Shown piece after piece: positions 12,060 through 22,243 of a DNA stretch of 64,000 nt (the stretch's first letter is position 1; every line of letters starts with the position of its first letter). The notes under the pieces were generated by a model. That model was not told where the DNA came from, searched no databases, and saw nothing but the letters and a program-made list of their open reading frames with translations. The stretch is from Jackrogersella multiformis (Eukaryota; Ascomycota; Sordariomycetes; Xylariales; Hypoxylaceae): NCBI GenBank assembly GCA_902806575.1, contig CADCXD010000004.1:2232001-2296000 (forward strand), in the 5' to 3' direction. The position numbers and the translations under genes were made by a program.

Positions 12060-14472
12060 TTACTGAGGGCCGAGGGCTGGAATATGACCTGCTCTGATAC
12101 ATACCAAGCTTTTAATCCATCTTCTCACTCGATCATCAGGCTCGTCGTTAAATTGTTTTGTCACACCCCTCTCCGCCTGCTCAAGTAGATTGGCCAGGGT
12201 TGGTCGCTCGTCGGGGTTATGTCTCATACATTGTTCAATTGTTCTCTTGAGCTCTTCGTCGATATCAGCAAACTTGGGGTCGTCGAAGAGTAATGGAGCA
12301 TAGTGGAGTGGCTCATCCATGTTATGGAGATCCAACCTGCTCCGCTGGGGTGGAAGTGGTGGACGCAGTTTTGTTATCATTATCCACATAGTCTAGGTAT
12401 GTAAATGTTAGATCATATATAATGCTTAATATCGTGTTTTTAAGGGCACGTTACAAGTGCAATCCCCCATACATTCGTCCATGCCCCGTAATTTCCGGCA
12501 ACCCTTTGCTCGGAGAGCTCAGGGCCGTTAACGTTCGTAGGTGCTATATAATCCCAATCTATTGCGAATTGCTCGGGGGAATAGTAGCCATATTTTCCAA
12601 TTAGACGCCTTTCAAGGTAGTAGTCGCTATATTTATATTCTCAGTTTAGCCCGATGTTAAGATAGGGATAACTACTGGTGAGACAACTTACTTTCGCTTA
12701 TTGGGTTTTATCCTTTTCGCTGTTCCAAAGTCTCCAAGCTATCGTCATAATCAGCACAGACGGAAGAATATCGCGCTTTATGTCATAAGCTTACCCTCAA
12801 ACCAGGAATTAGGGAATGCTCGCCGTCTTGAGAAAGTGGATCCAGGCCGCCGATGAATACTAGAGAGTTATCGTATTTAGTTCCCATATCATGATATAAA
12901 ACAAGGAAAAAGATTATTACCATTTCTGGGATCAATATCAAAATGGACCATACGCTTTCCAGCCCATCTGCGACTAGGGGCTGGGATCTCTTCGAAGAGA
13001 TCCTCCCCAACAACCTTCCCAAGAGCAGCTTCATCATTCGCAACTTGAAGATGCTCTGCCTTGGCTGCGAGTTTGGCCACCTCATCATTACCGAGTACCT
13101 CGCGACGCCTCGGATGGAATTTCCGCGGAGGATACCTGAAACATTAAATTAGGTTAGTATAATCCAAATGATGGCATGGTGAGGTTTCGAGGAGCCTAGC
13201 AAGTATGTGATTTGACATAAGAGCTAGGAAGACAACTGCTACCCCAGTCATGATAAAGACAAGGGGAGAAAGTTCTAAATGTCATAGTTCATAGTTTCTT
13301 ACTCCAAGGCGACACAAGCTTTGATTACTGATAAGCCCATTAGCCAAGCTTTAAGGGAAAGAGGATGGGACGGGACGAAGGCAGGGTCTTCACATACAGC
13401 AAAGCCAGAAAGACCAAAAAACACGATTGGGGGCTCTCTTCTTTAAGTCAGCCATTCTGTAGATAAGGTGCGCTAAATCGCCGTTTTCCATGAAATCAAA
13501 AAAGATGTAATCCCTGAGAAACTGGTCACCTCCGAATGAATGATTTGGGTCATTGGGCTCACTAGGGTCATTTGGTGAGCAGTAGATTTGGTTCATCCTT
13601 CTCGTATAGTATTTTCTTTCGGATATTTTCCTTCGAAGGTTTTTTCGCTTTTTCCTCATCGCTTCGGGCTCGTTCTGCATTCTGTCCCTTCGGGTGCGTG
13701 GCGGTGGAGGAGCTTCATCTGCAGGGCTCTCTGATCCGCTGGATTCATCAGAGCTCGAATCCAACGGGTCCAGATCGTCGTGCAAAAATTCTCTTGGGGC
13801 CTCCAGACCGAGGTCTTTCGGATCGATCTTCTGGATGCAATGGGCCGCGCCGGTCACATGCTACGAGCTCATTAGAAGATCGATAATACTATATGGGGAC
13901 TGGGTCTGACTATCCAGGTAGGTGCTTACTTTTAAAGATCTTATCTCCTTGGGGATGGGTAGGCTTTGGGAACTAGTATAAGGAACCTTCAGTACAAGCC
14001 TTCGATGCGGTTTATTATGGCCGGGCTCGTGGTTTATTCTCATAACTAAGGCATTGTGACTATAACCAAGCACATTGCCTCCAACAAACTGTCCCGAGTT
14101 AAAATTGCTAAAATAGGATTTGTAAAAACTATATGTTTCTCTCAGCTCATATATGTATTCCGGGTCAAACAAGTCTGAGGTATCAGGGCTTAGCGGCCAC
14201 CCTTCACTGTCATATGCGGCCTGATATGGAAACGTAGACCATTTACTGAATACTGGATAGGTTCGGGGATTAAGTGTTCCTTGTATTGGAAATGGATATC
14301 GCGTTAATTCTTCTTGACTTGGACGAATTTGACCAAGTCTTTGATATTTATTGCCTATCTGTCGATACTCATTAAAAACTGCATTTAATGTTCGGTATCG
14401 GCCTTTAAAGTTGTCGGGTAGCTCGGGCAATCGATCTTCTGCATAAACCCAAGTTGGAGGAATCGGCAGCAT
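12060..14472 (-). CDS. Protein kinase, fungal-specific type, eight exons
   Basis: Predicted serine/threonine kinase. Exons: 14472-13930, 13860-13398, 13327-13303, 13135-12921, 12859-12795, 12738-12692, 12626-12455, 12392-12060; 620 residues, all phases consistent. Kinase parts: a Gly-rich loop VGGNVLGYSHNALVMRI and LVLKV (likely ATP-binding Lys) in exon 1, an acidic/basic insert (SSSDESSGSESP) in exon 2, catalytic loop HFDIDPRN (H408-D410-N415), DFG at 440-442, activation-segment end SPE at 469-471, WTNVWGIAL, and the closing CMRHNPDERPTL. All catalytic residues are present, so it should be active. Exon 3 is only 25 nt. The stop at 12060 is provisional: a GTATGT donor follows WIKSL and further exons may exist downstream. 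Substrate unknown. Confidence 0.82.
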
Positions 14473-15074
14473 TTTGGCTATTAGGTTAGACGCAAATGTT
14501 CGAATTTATGGAATTCGTGGGCAGATAAGCTAGAGCTTGAGATCGAGATGTGCATTTTGTATATCGTATTATGTTGATAATCCTTAATCGTAAGCGTTTG
14601 AAGGAACCAGTATTTTTCCCTCTGTTCCGTTGTTTGCAATACTAACTGAAAACGTAAATTCAATTTATTATAAACAAAGAGAAAACCTCCCAACAAAAGG
14701 GTTAACGGGTACCTTCATAATTGTCGCTTCAATGAGAAATGGCTCAGAGAAACATTAAGTTTTATAAAAATTAAATCTAAGTTCTAGATCTAATTCAGGG
14801 GTTCAGGGGCTTACGGGGTGCACAATTTAGAGTGATGGATATCACAATTGCGCAGCTATCGATATCCTGCTAATTTCAACATCTCATACAAATTAGATCG
14901 GCTATTCTCCCATTTCAATTCACGTTGTTTGCTAATAATATCTCGAACGTTTCACGAATGCCCGGGTTTGAATCATCTTACGAGTTGAGATAAATTCCTT
15001 TTTTCAGCTGTATTACAGATCACTCGAAGAAGCTTTTTATAAAAGTACCTACCTAGGTAATCAACTTCCATCTA
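14473..15074. other. Intergenic, nothing recognised
   Basis: About 600 bp between the kinase start and the ZIP transporter 3' end. Contains one ACCTAGGT near 15,052-15,059. No supported gene. Confidence 0.45.
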
Positions 15075-16870
15075 CTATGCCCATTTACCCAAAAAGCTCA
15101 TCAGAGCCATGCCAGCAATAAGTCCAAAACCCCCAAGAGTGCTTAGGGTTAGGCTTGCATCCGCCAATTCGCCGTTGAACATCCAATCCCCTGCCCACAT
15201 CTCTACCACGCCGACCCATATGAGTATTCCAGCAGATAACGCGTCAAGCGTACCAAGAGCAATCAATGTGCTAGGATCATTACCATTGAATTTCTTTAGC
15301 ACACCAATGCCGATTGCCATACCAATCGGAGTAATCAAAGCAAAGGCAAAAGCCATGAGTAACTTCTTCGACATAGACAACGACTTCAAGTTCTTATTTT
15401 CGTTTAGCGAGTCTTGATTAATCGTTGCTGTCTGCGATTGGGAAGATATGGATTCAGCTGCAACTGGTGGAGCGTGGCTGGTGCTGCCCCCCTCAGCCCT
15501 GATATGGTGGCCAACTGAGGCGATACGAGTTCCAAGAGCTAGACCTTCGAACATCTGGTGGAAGAGGATAACCACGAAAAGCGTGACGAAAAAGCTGTCC
15601 CCCGAAACTACTAGAGTAACACCAATCACTGGAAACACTAGTTAAACTTGCTCTCAAGTGATAATTATGAAATATAACTTACGTAGCGAATGGAATATGA
15701 TGCCAGCTTCAAGTACCGCAACGCCAACTACCTCGTCGTTATACTGAGTCTGTGCCCAGAATTTCCGAGCCAGACGATGACTCGTATTCTCAAACAGAAA
15801 TGCGAGAAACATACCGGCCATAACGATTGCGGCCGTAGTTGCTTCGTAACCAAGTTTGCCAAGGCATTCATTGCTGAACATCAGTTGCGCGTGGGTGAAG
15901 AGCTAGAGAGAGCCGGTGAATACTGAGGCTCAGTGATCGAGACTAGCCATAAAATCTTACATGAACGAATGCTGTTGCTATTATAACTCCAGTACCGAAT
16001 TGCTTCAAGACTATAAAGACCGTCTGGAATTTTCGTGGCAAGACTGGTTTAAGGAATATCGGCCCAGCAACCCCTATAGACACATGTTAGATTGTTGTCC
16101 CTGGATATTTTCTTAATAATCACACTGACCGATTAAGCTTGTCGCTAGAATGACAAACAGAAGGCCAATACGAAGAGGGATATTGTAATCCCGATCACGT
16201 CTTGAGCATTCGGCTACACCGCTCTCGCTCTCGGTACCGACGCAATGCCTGCTATGTTTCAGATGAAGATACTGGAAATAGTTTGGATAGGTGCATGGTT
16301 ACTCAATACCGGCGTGGAAATGACAATCTTGCCCTCCGCTTCCATTGTTAGTGTTGCCTTCTTCCCCCGAGGAGCCTTCGTTCGAACTCTCGCTGACAAA
16401 ACCAAGGACTTGAACGTCAGAACCATCCGGCGCAACACAGAATCTAATCTGTCAGTTTTATCTCACGTATACCATAGTGTTTATCGACTCACGATTCTTC
16501 CCCGTGCATATGGCAGCTGGTATAAGTGGGCGGAACTTCACCAGTCGCTGTTGCTGGTACCAATACTTCAAGCTCGGTTGCACCGTAGAGACAGAATCTA
16601 AAGCTTTTTCAATATAGTTTTGTGATATAGCAGGGAAGGTTGTTATTACACTGAAGCGCCATGTTGATGGCAATCAGAGACGGCGGTGAAGCTCTCAGTG
16701 GCCCGGGGAAGCACAGGACTCGCTGTGGTCATTGGAGCTTGTAGTGTATGTCTTGGGGAGATATATGATGCCGCGGCATAAGAAAAGATATCGTTTGAGA
16801 AAAGAAGTACAAGTGACACTGCGGCTAATTGGATTTGGGGGTAGCCCATTCTGACTTTAAAGACATACAT
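15075..16870 (-). CDS. ZIP-family zinc (or iron) transporter with Cys/His-repeat ectodomain
   Basis: Plasma-membrane importer of Zn2+ (ZIP/Zrt family). Seven exons: 16870-16650, 16597-16493, 16443-16303, 16248-16130, 16073-15961, 15902-15683, 15628-15075; 490 residues. Signal peptide about 1-34, then a roughly 150-residue ectodomain with three decapeptides CHQHGASVFC (67-76), CHMHGEESFC (102-111) and CHFHAGIEHC (149-158), likely metal ligands. Eight-helix ZIP core follows: FGTGVIIATAFVHLF, EAGIIFHS on TM4, HQMFEGLALG (H330, E334) on TM5 with the metal-site residues, and TPIGMAIGIGV. Introns 1-3 cut each decapeptide in codon 8, phase 2. It sits beside two other Cys/His secreted zinc-type genes. 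An in-frame ATG at 16849 is an alternative start. Upstream CAAGGT at 17066 suggests zinc-responsive control. Zinc is likelier than iron as substrate, judged from context. Confidence 0.92.
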
Positions 16871-17059
16871 CGCCTAAATTAAGTTGAATATGACTTCCGG
16901 GTAAATTCGCCTTGATAACGTTGACTTCACTATTCGAGTTTTAGCTGCGTCGTCGAAGAAATCTACAATGTCATAAAACAGAACCGCAAAAATAGATCAA
17001 GGCTTACTAGATATAATTACAGCTGCTTCAAGTAGCTGCATGAATCAAAAAAGTTTTCT

Positions 17060-17073
17060 GGCCATCAAGGTGC
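17060..17073 (-). promoter_or_regulatory. Candidate zinc-responsive element upstream of the ZIP gene
   Basis: Read on the minus strand this is GCACCTTGATGGCC, about 190 bp upstream of the ZIP start codon. It contains ACCTTG, the half-site of the yeast Zap1 element ACCTTNAAGGT. The same 14 bases occur at 18,653-18,666 upstream of the zincophore gene, also in the sense direction. Confidence 0.55.
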
Positions 17074-17292
17074 GTCAACTTTTCTCACTTCCAGGTAAGT
17101 CGTACTTGGCGCCGTACTCGGCGTTCCCACGATGTGTATTCTAGGTACCATTTATCCCCACATCGCCGTCCTTAGCCATCCTTTGATCTCTGGGCAGGTA
17201 TAATATCGCTATTTAAAGAGATCTTAGTTTGACGTATAGGTTAGGGTTTCCTGATTTTTATGTCATTATGTAAAGAATATAAGCGTGGAAGG

Positions 17293-17298
17293 ACCTTG
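17293..17298 (+). promoter_or_regulatory. Second ACCTTG element, ZIP upstream region
   Basis: GGACCTTGATGTA shares ACCTTGATG with the 14-mer element at 17,060-17,073. About 425 bp upstream of the ZIP start. A single hexamer is weak evidence alone. Confidence 0.35.
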
Positions 17299-17750
17299 AT
17301 GTACATTGTAAGACTTACACCCTTGGGTAGACTAGAACATGTGCATGGGGAGATTACTTATATAGGTACCTATTAACCTACCCCTAGGTAGGTGATCGTT
17401 ATCTATTTATCCGCGTCTCGGAAGGCCTTATGCATGGTGAAATATAGCATATAAATAGACGGAAATACGACGTATGACGATTTAGATAAACATGAATAGA
17501 AATTAAACATACGATGATTGGCGTCTATAAAGTTCGGCTAGCTTTACGCAGCCTGTGACGACTATATGTATATTGATTCTATGTTACTATATGCACGGCT
17601 TAAGATCGTACTTTAAGTCGCATCCGGCTGGTAATTCGTAGCATTGTTATCGGATTCGTCTTTTTTGGGCTCAAAAATAGTACAGCGGGAGAGGTATGTA
17701 TGTTAGTCCCTAACTTGGTATACAGTCCAGATCGTTAAATATCATAATGT

Positions 17751-18226
17751 TTAGAGTCCCACTCCCGCAGCTGCAAGTAAACCCCCTACAAGTGCAATGT
17801 TACCAACTCCTCGTTTTCCAGCACCCCCGGTCTCCGATGGCTGAATAAACGACGTACTAATAACCGAAGCGGGTCCATCGCAATGCCAGTGATCGCCGTG
17901 CTGTTCACAGCCAACTGACTCCGTGGGGCTCGGTGCGAGACTCCCAGTTCCCTCGTCATGATCTTCATGGTCATCGCTACCCAGGGAGCTGGTAGATAGA
18001 GCCGTCGTCGTTACGGTGCCTCCGGCATTAGTAGTACTTGAGACAGGACCATCGCAATGCCCGAGAGGGTATTAGTTCGTTGAAAACTTTACTGAGAATA
18101 GAACTCTTACCAGTGATCTTCGTGAAGGTGGCACCCAATAGACGCTGTTGGAGATGGAGGCAAGCTTTGTGCTAGAACCGATGAGCCGGCGAGTAGGGCA
18201 GCAAGAAGTACATTGAAGTTTTGCAT
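17751..18226 (-). CDS. Small secreted Cys/His-rich protein, probable GPI anchor and zinc binder
   Basis: Signal peptide MQNFNVLLAALLAGSSVLAQ, then CHLHEDHWHC, a Thr/Ser linker, an acidic HEDHDEGTG segment, a second copy CEQHGDHWHCDGP, and a hydrophobic C terminus (NIALVGGLLAAAGVGL) fitting a GPI signal. Exon 1 is 18226-18111, ending inside CHLHEDHW after a GTAAGA donor. By homology with copy 2 (GDHWHCDGPAS), exon 2 should begin at 18060 (HCDGPVS), but the base pair before it is GG, not AG; that model gives 141 residues. With a canonical AAG acceptor exon 2 starts at 18036, stays in frame and gives 133 residues, losing HWHCDGPVSS. Copies share the C-H-x-H-x5-C motif of the adjacent ZIP ectodomain and the neighbouring zincophore, so a role in capturing Zn2+ at the surface is inferred. 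Not a known named gene. Confidence 0.78.
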
Positions 18227-18612
18227 GGTGTTAATAAGTATCGGATGTATCCACGGGTAGAGAAAACGTGGGTTGATAGCTGGTAATTGAGAGCAGTTAT
18301 TTAAACATTGATGGGCCAGCTTATATACTGTATATATATGCACTTAGACTCATCAGGTTACCTCCATGGGCTAAGAGCTCCTGTTTTATTCAGCTTTCAG
18401 TGATAATTGAAGGCCTTCTCTCAGGATTCAGGTCGCCAAGGAGCCATACTAATACTTCGGTCAACAAAATGAATTAACCTAGGTTATAATGTTAACTGCT
18501 GTCTAGGATATTTGGCCGACTGATAGTCATGAGTTTCCTGCCAAGCTAGAAGCGTGGATAATAATCGTGTCCCTGTTCACTGCTATATTCGTCCATGAAC
18601 TTTTGTAGTATG

Positions 18613-18618
18613 ACCTTG
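18613..18618 (+). promoter_or_regulatory. ACCTTG element
   Basis: TGACCTTGGAA; first of the group of candidate zinc-responsive half-sites in the divergent promoter. Confidence 0.4.
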
Positions 18619-18652
18619 GAATAAGAGTTGGATGTAATTAAATAGGTAGGAT

Positions 18653-18666
18653 GCACCTTGATGGCC
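18653..18666 (+). promoter_or_regulatory. Candidate zinc-responsive element upstream of the zincophore
   Basis: GCACCTTGATGGCC, identical over 14 bases to the reverse complement of 17,060-17,073 upstream of the ZIP gene. It lies 405 bp before the zincophore ATG and points the same way relative to its gene as the ZIP copy. Confidence 0.55.
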
Positions 18667-18726
18667 GTTTCTATAGACTATATATCTTGGCCTTTGTTAT
18701 AGGAGAGATAGGTCCAATGGTTTCTG

Positions 18727-18758
18727 ACCTTGGCGTGGAAATTTTACTGGTTACCTTG
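18727..18758 (+). promoter_or_regulatory. Pair of ACCTTG elements
   Basis: ACCTTG at 18,727-18,732 and again at 18,753-18,758, 26 bp apart (about two and a half helix turns). Confidence 0.4.
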
Positions 18759-18898
18759 AGCGATGCCAAGTTGTTGAATGTCGAGATTTCCAACTTCATT
18801 TTCAATAATCTTTTCCGTCTTCGCAATGACTATTTCGTTCACTCGTACCTTTTTGAGGCTAAGGAAAGAAATGTGTCAAGGCCACTAATAACGTCCAA

Positions 18899-18904
18899 CA
18901 AGGT
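18899..18904 (-). promoter_or_regulatory. CAAGGT element
   Basis: Inverted copy of ACCTTG, about 167 bp upstream of the zincophore ATG. A further partial match, ACCTTAAG, lies at 18,993-19,000. Confidence 0.35.
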
Positions 18905-19070
18905 TGAGATAATCTTCCTAGCCAGAGGGTCGAGATGCCTTTGTAAGAAAAGGATATATCCGGTCGATATACCTTTGCGTTATGTCTGATTTACCTTAAG
19001 TTGGAGTATCTATTCTTATTAGAAATAATTATCTTAATTCCTAATTCTAAGTTGTGACTAGTTTCTCAAC

Positions 19071-20094
19071 ATGATATCCTCGGTTAGAAATGCTCTCCTA
19101 GTATGCCTTAGCATGAACTTCGGCTTTGGATTCGCGACTAGATTGCGCGTAAGGCAAGATGCAATTACGATTACTCAAACAGTCACAAATTCGAACCCGG
19201 AACCTACGTCTCATAATTGGGCTGCTGGAGCGACAGAGCAATACCCAATTCACAGTTCCTGCAATGCTACTGAGCGGGCTCTCCTATCGAGGGGTTTCAG
19301 CGACACTATCGAGCTCGCCGATCACGCAAAGAAGCACGTCCTTCGTTTTGGAAACAGCTCAGACTTCTATGTTAAGTACTTCGGTGCGGCACCAACGGCT
19401 GAGGTCATCGGATGGTATGATAAGATAGTGAGCGCAGACCGTGGCGGCATCTGGTTTCGCTGCGACGACATTGACAATAACTGTCAGCAGGAAGGTAAAT
19501 AACAAAATTCTGACTAGGGTTCTCTAATAACAATCAGCTAATACTCACATTAGGCTGGGGGGGACACTGGCGTGGAGAGAACGCAACCCAGGAAACAGTT
19601 ATATGTCCTCTTTCTTACACAACCCGGATGCCGCTCGAGGGATTGTGTGGCTATGGGTATTCAGTTGCTGCTGGGAAACTCAACCTATACTTCGGATCCG
19701 ACTTGATCCACCGCTTGTACCATGTCCCATCCATCGGTGAGGGCATTGTCGAACACTATGCTGACAGCTATACCGAATGTCTCGAACTGGCTATCAATAA
19801 CCCGGCTGAAGCAGTGCGTAACTCGCATACACTACAATACTTTGCGCTAGATGTCTATGCATTTGACATCGCAGTTCCAGGAGAGGGTTGTACGGGGAAA
19901 GCTCCTAGCTCGGAATCTTCTGCTACGCACTCCCCTACAACTACGTCTTCACCAAGTACATCTTCTACCAGTACAGCGGCCGCGGTACGTGAATCCTATG
20001 TAGTAATTATACTAGCCTAGAAATTAATCATGGCAACTGATCATTTTTATAGGAATGTCACACTCACGCCGATGGCACCGAGCATTGCACATAG
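19071..20094 (+). CDS. Secreted zincophore of the Pra1 / Asp f 2 family
   Basis: Secreted zinc-scavenging protein; in Candida albicans Pra1 captures host zinc and returns it to the ZIP transporter Zrt1, and Asp f 2 is its Aspergillus relative. Exons 19071-19494, 19554-19984 and 20053-20094; 298 residues. Signal peptide about 1-24, a metalloprotease-like fold with YPIHSSCNATERA, HVLRFGNSSDFY, FGAAPTAEVIGWYD, WFRCDDIDNNCQQEGWGGHWRGENA, the zinc motif HRLYH (194-198) and EHYAD (H209), then DVYAFDIAVPGEGCTG. A Ser/Thr-rich linker leads to a separate 42-nt exon encoding ECHTHADGTEHCT, the C-terminal Cys/His zinc tail known from Pra1. It lies 2.2 kb from the ZIP gene with the small Cys/His gene between, echoing the PRA1-ZRT1 pairing. 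Likely induced when zinc is scarce. Confidence 0.93.
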
Positions 20095-21015
20095 TTTGAT
20101 GAACAAGTACTAGGTTAGAAACAACCACCTAGCGCTACGTAAGAAAGCCGGAATGCTGTTTCTTTGGTGGTATACGATAGGCATGTCATGCCAACTCATT
20201 AAGTACCTAGACTAGGTACCTAATTAGGTAGTTTAATTCAAAAGATGGCAAGCTTGAAATACGTATCTCATTCGGGTACCTGTCTACCCCTAGGTATGTA
20301 CCTACGTATATAGTCTCTCATTATATCAAGTAGATTCTATTAAACATCCTCTAGACGTAACCATAGGTACTTTCAAGAGATTCCTCCTTACGTTCGTTTA
20401 TTATTAGTAAGATATGTTTAGCTTACTAAGGTTTACTTACAATTTTCGTGTCATAAGGATCATATTATGAAAACTACATATGCCTCTTAGGAATGATTGA
20501 ATAGGGGTATGAGCCCCATTTATCTTCTAGGTACCTAGGGTACCATGTACTTAACTTCCAGTCTACACCAAAAAAAAGGAGGTACTCATGTCAAGTTTAG
20601 ATAATCCTCGCGCTTTTCTAAAGACCGAGGTTTTCGTCCCTTACGGCCGCGTAGGAAAATAATTGGTTATTGTGGCATGTCGCATAATGGAAAGTTACCA
20701 TGATGACATGATGCTCCACTGAATATTATACAAATAGGGAAATTCACTAACCCCGGTGCCGACAATGTCGAGGGTAGAAGATTTAAGTCCGTAGATCTCC
20801 GTCAACTTCCACCAAGCAGAGCATCCTGTGTACGAGATATCCAGGATAACATACGAAGTCGATTACAAACGATGTGTATGCTGTAAGTATAAATTCAAGT
20901 CCGATTCCTCTTGCTTTCCTTCTCTCGACATAACGAGAATAAAATATCACACCCTACCAAAACACCAGTGCTAACTCTTACGTCGACGCCATCTTTACAT
21001 CATCTTTTATTCATT
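20095..21015. other. Intergenic, nothing recognised
   Basis: AT-rich region between two plus-strand genes with several partial TAGGTACCTAGG-like repeats (20,205-20,300 and 20,525-20,550). No gene. Confidence 0.45.
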
Positions 21016-22133
21016 ATGTCGCAGAGTAACTATATCAAGAAGGTGGCCCTTGTTGGCGTAAGCAATCCGCAATGATCACCTCTATTAACCAATCATATCT
21101 GTCTTCCACTGACTCTTTCTACTTTTCCAAAAGGCAACCGGTACAGTTGGAGAGCTCGTCGTAAAAGAACTCCTGAAACTTGGTAAACATGAGATCACAG
21201 CTATCACACGCAAGGATAGCTCGTCTGTCAATTCCATCCCCGCAGGGGTTAAGGTCGCCACGATAGACTACGATGACGAGTCGACACTCGTGAGCGCTCT
21301 TCAGGGCCAGGAGGTATTGATAATCACTATGAACACAAGGGCACCCCCGGACGTGCAGTTAAAGCTAATCCGCGCTGCTGCCATCGCCAATGTGCCTTAT
21401 GTGTTGCCCAACGAATGGGGATGCGATATGGCCGATGAGGTTATGGGCAAGGACATCTTGCTAGGGAATGCGGAAATTTCCGCTAGGAAGTTGGTAGAAG
21501 AATTAGGCAAGAGCTCATGGATCGGCGTCGTGACGGGCTTCTGGTACGAATATAGCCTTGGCTTCGGAGAAATAACGTACGGTATGGAATGGAAGGATCG
21601 AACCTGGACCTTTTATGACGATGGTGAGACCAAGATAAACACTATCGTGAGTATCTCTGAGCTGTAAAGTTTGGGCGGTACTGACATATTCGTTACGTAC
21701 CTAGACTTGGCCCCAAACAGGAAGAGCTGTAGCTAAGCTGCTCTCGTTGCCTATCGAGCCTGAGAAAGAAGGGGCTCCGAGCCTGTCGAGCTACAAGAAT
21801 AAGTTCATTTACGTGTCCTCATTCCTTCTTAGCCAAAAAGACATGTTCGCTGCAGTTCTCCGTGTCACAGGAACAAAGGAATCGGACTGGAAGATCAGAT
21901 ACGAAGGCAGCACCAACCGCTTCCAGGACGCCCAAAAACAGCTGTTTGGCGGCGATCAATCGATTTTCCCCAAAATGCTCTACAGCAGGGTGCTATCCAA
22001 GGACGGCTGCGGTAATTTCGAGGCCAGGCGTGGTGGTCTTGCTAATGATATTTTGGGTCTTCCAAAAGAGGATCTTGACGAAGCGACCAGGATTGCTATC
22101 GACCGTAACGAGAAAGGCCTCAAGTATCACTAA
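21016..22133 (+). CDS. NmrA / isoflavone-reductase-like NAD(P)-binding protein
   Basis: Atypical short-chain dehydrogenase with a Rossmann fold. Exons 21016-21057, 21134-21646, 21705-22133; 327 residues. The first intron falls inside the nucleotide-binding loop: KKVALVG then ATGTVGELVVKELL, together GxxGxxG. DYDDESTLVSALQGQEVLIITM is the usual second strand region of the family, and VLPNEWGCDM plus SSWIGVVTGFWYEYSLG fit CipA-type NmrA-like proteins. Lacks a convincing catalytic YxxxK pair in the usual place, so it may be either a reductase or a redox-sensing regulator. Converges on the DUF3433 gene downstream. Confidence 0.85.
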
Positions 22134-22243
22134 CGGAGATATTTTTGAATGAAGGAATGTGGATAGTATGCTAGGTATTATTATAAACAAGAAAATCTCC
22201 ATTCGAAATCATTTTTGCTAGCATTCTTCATGCGCCGGCTTCG

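Larger units (their letters stand above)
16871..17750. other. Intergenic: promoter of the ZIP transporter
   Basis: Upstream of the minus-strand ZIP gene and downstream of the small secreted Cys/His gene. Holds two ACCTTG/CAAGGT elements (listed separately). No gene seen. Confidence 0.5.
18227..19070. other. Divergent promoter between the small Cys/His gene and the zincophore
   Basis: This 844-bp region drives the small secreted gene leftward and the Pra1-like gene rightward. Five ACCTTG/CAAGGT hexamers fall between 18,613 and 18,904, where about 0.15 is expected by chance. An open frame at 18,651-18,989 overlaps them and is judged spurious. Confidence 0.6.

Noticed and set aside
18651..18989. 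112-residue open frame on the plus strand upstream of the zincophore
   Set aside because: No family resemblance, starts within the zinc-element cluster, lies in a divergent promoter and has no splice partner. Treated as chance.
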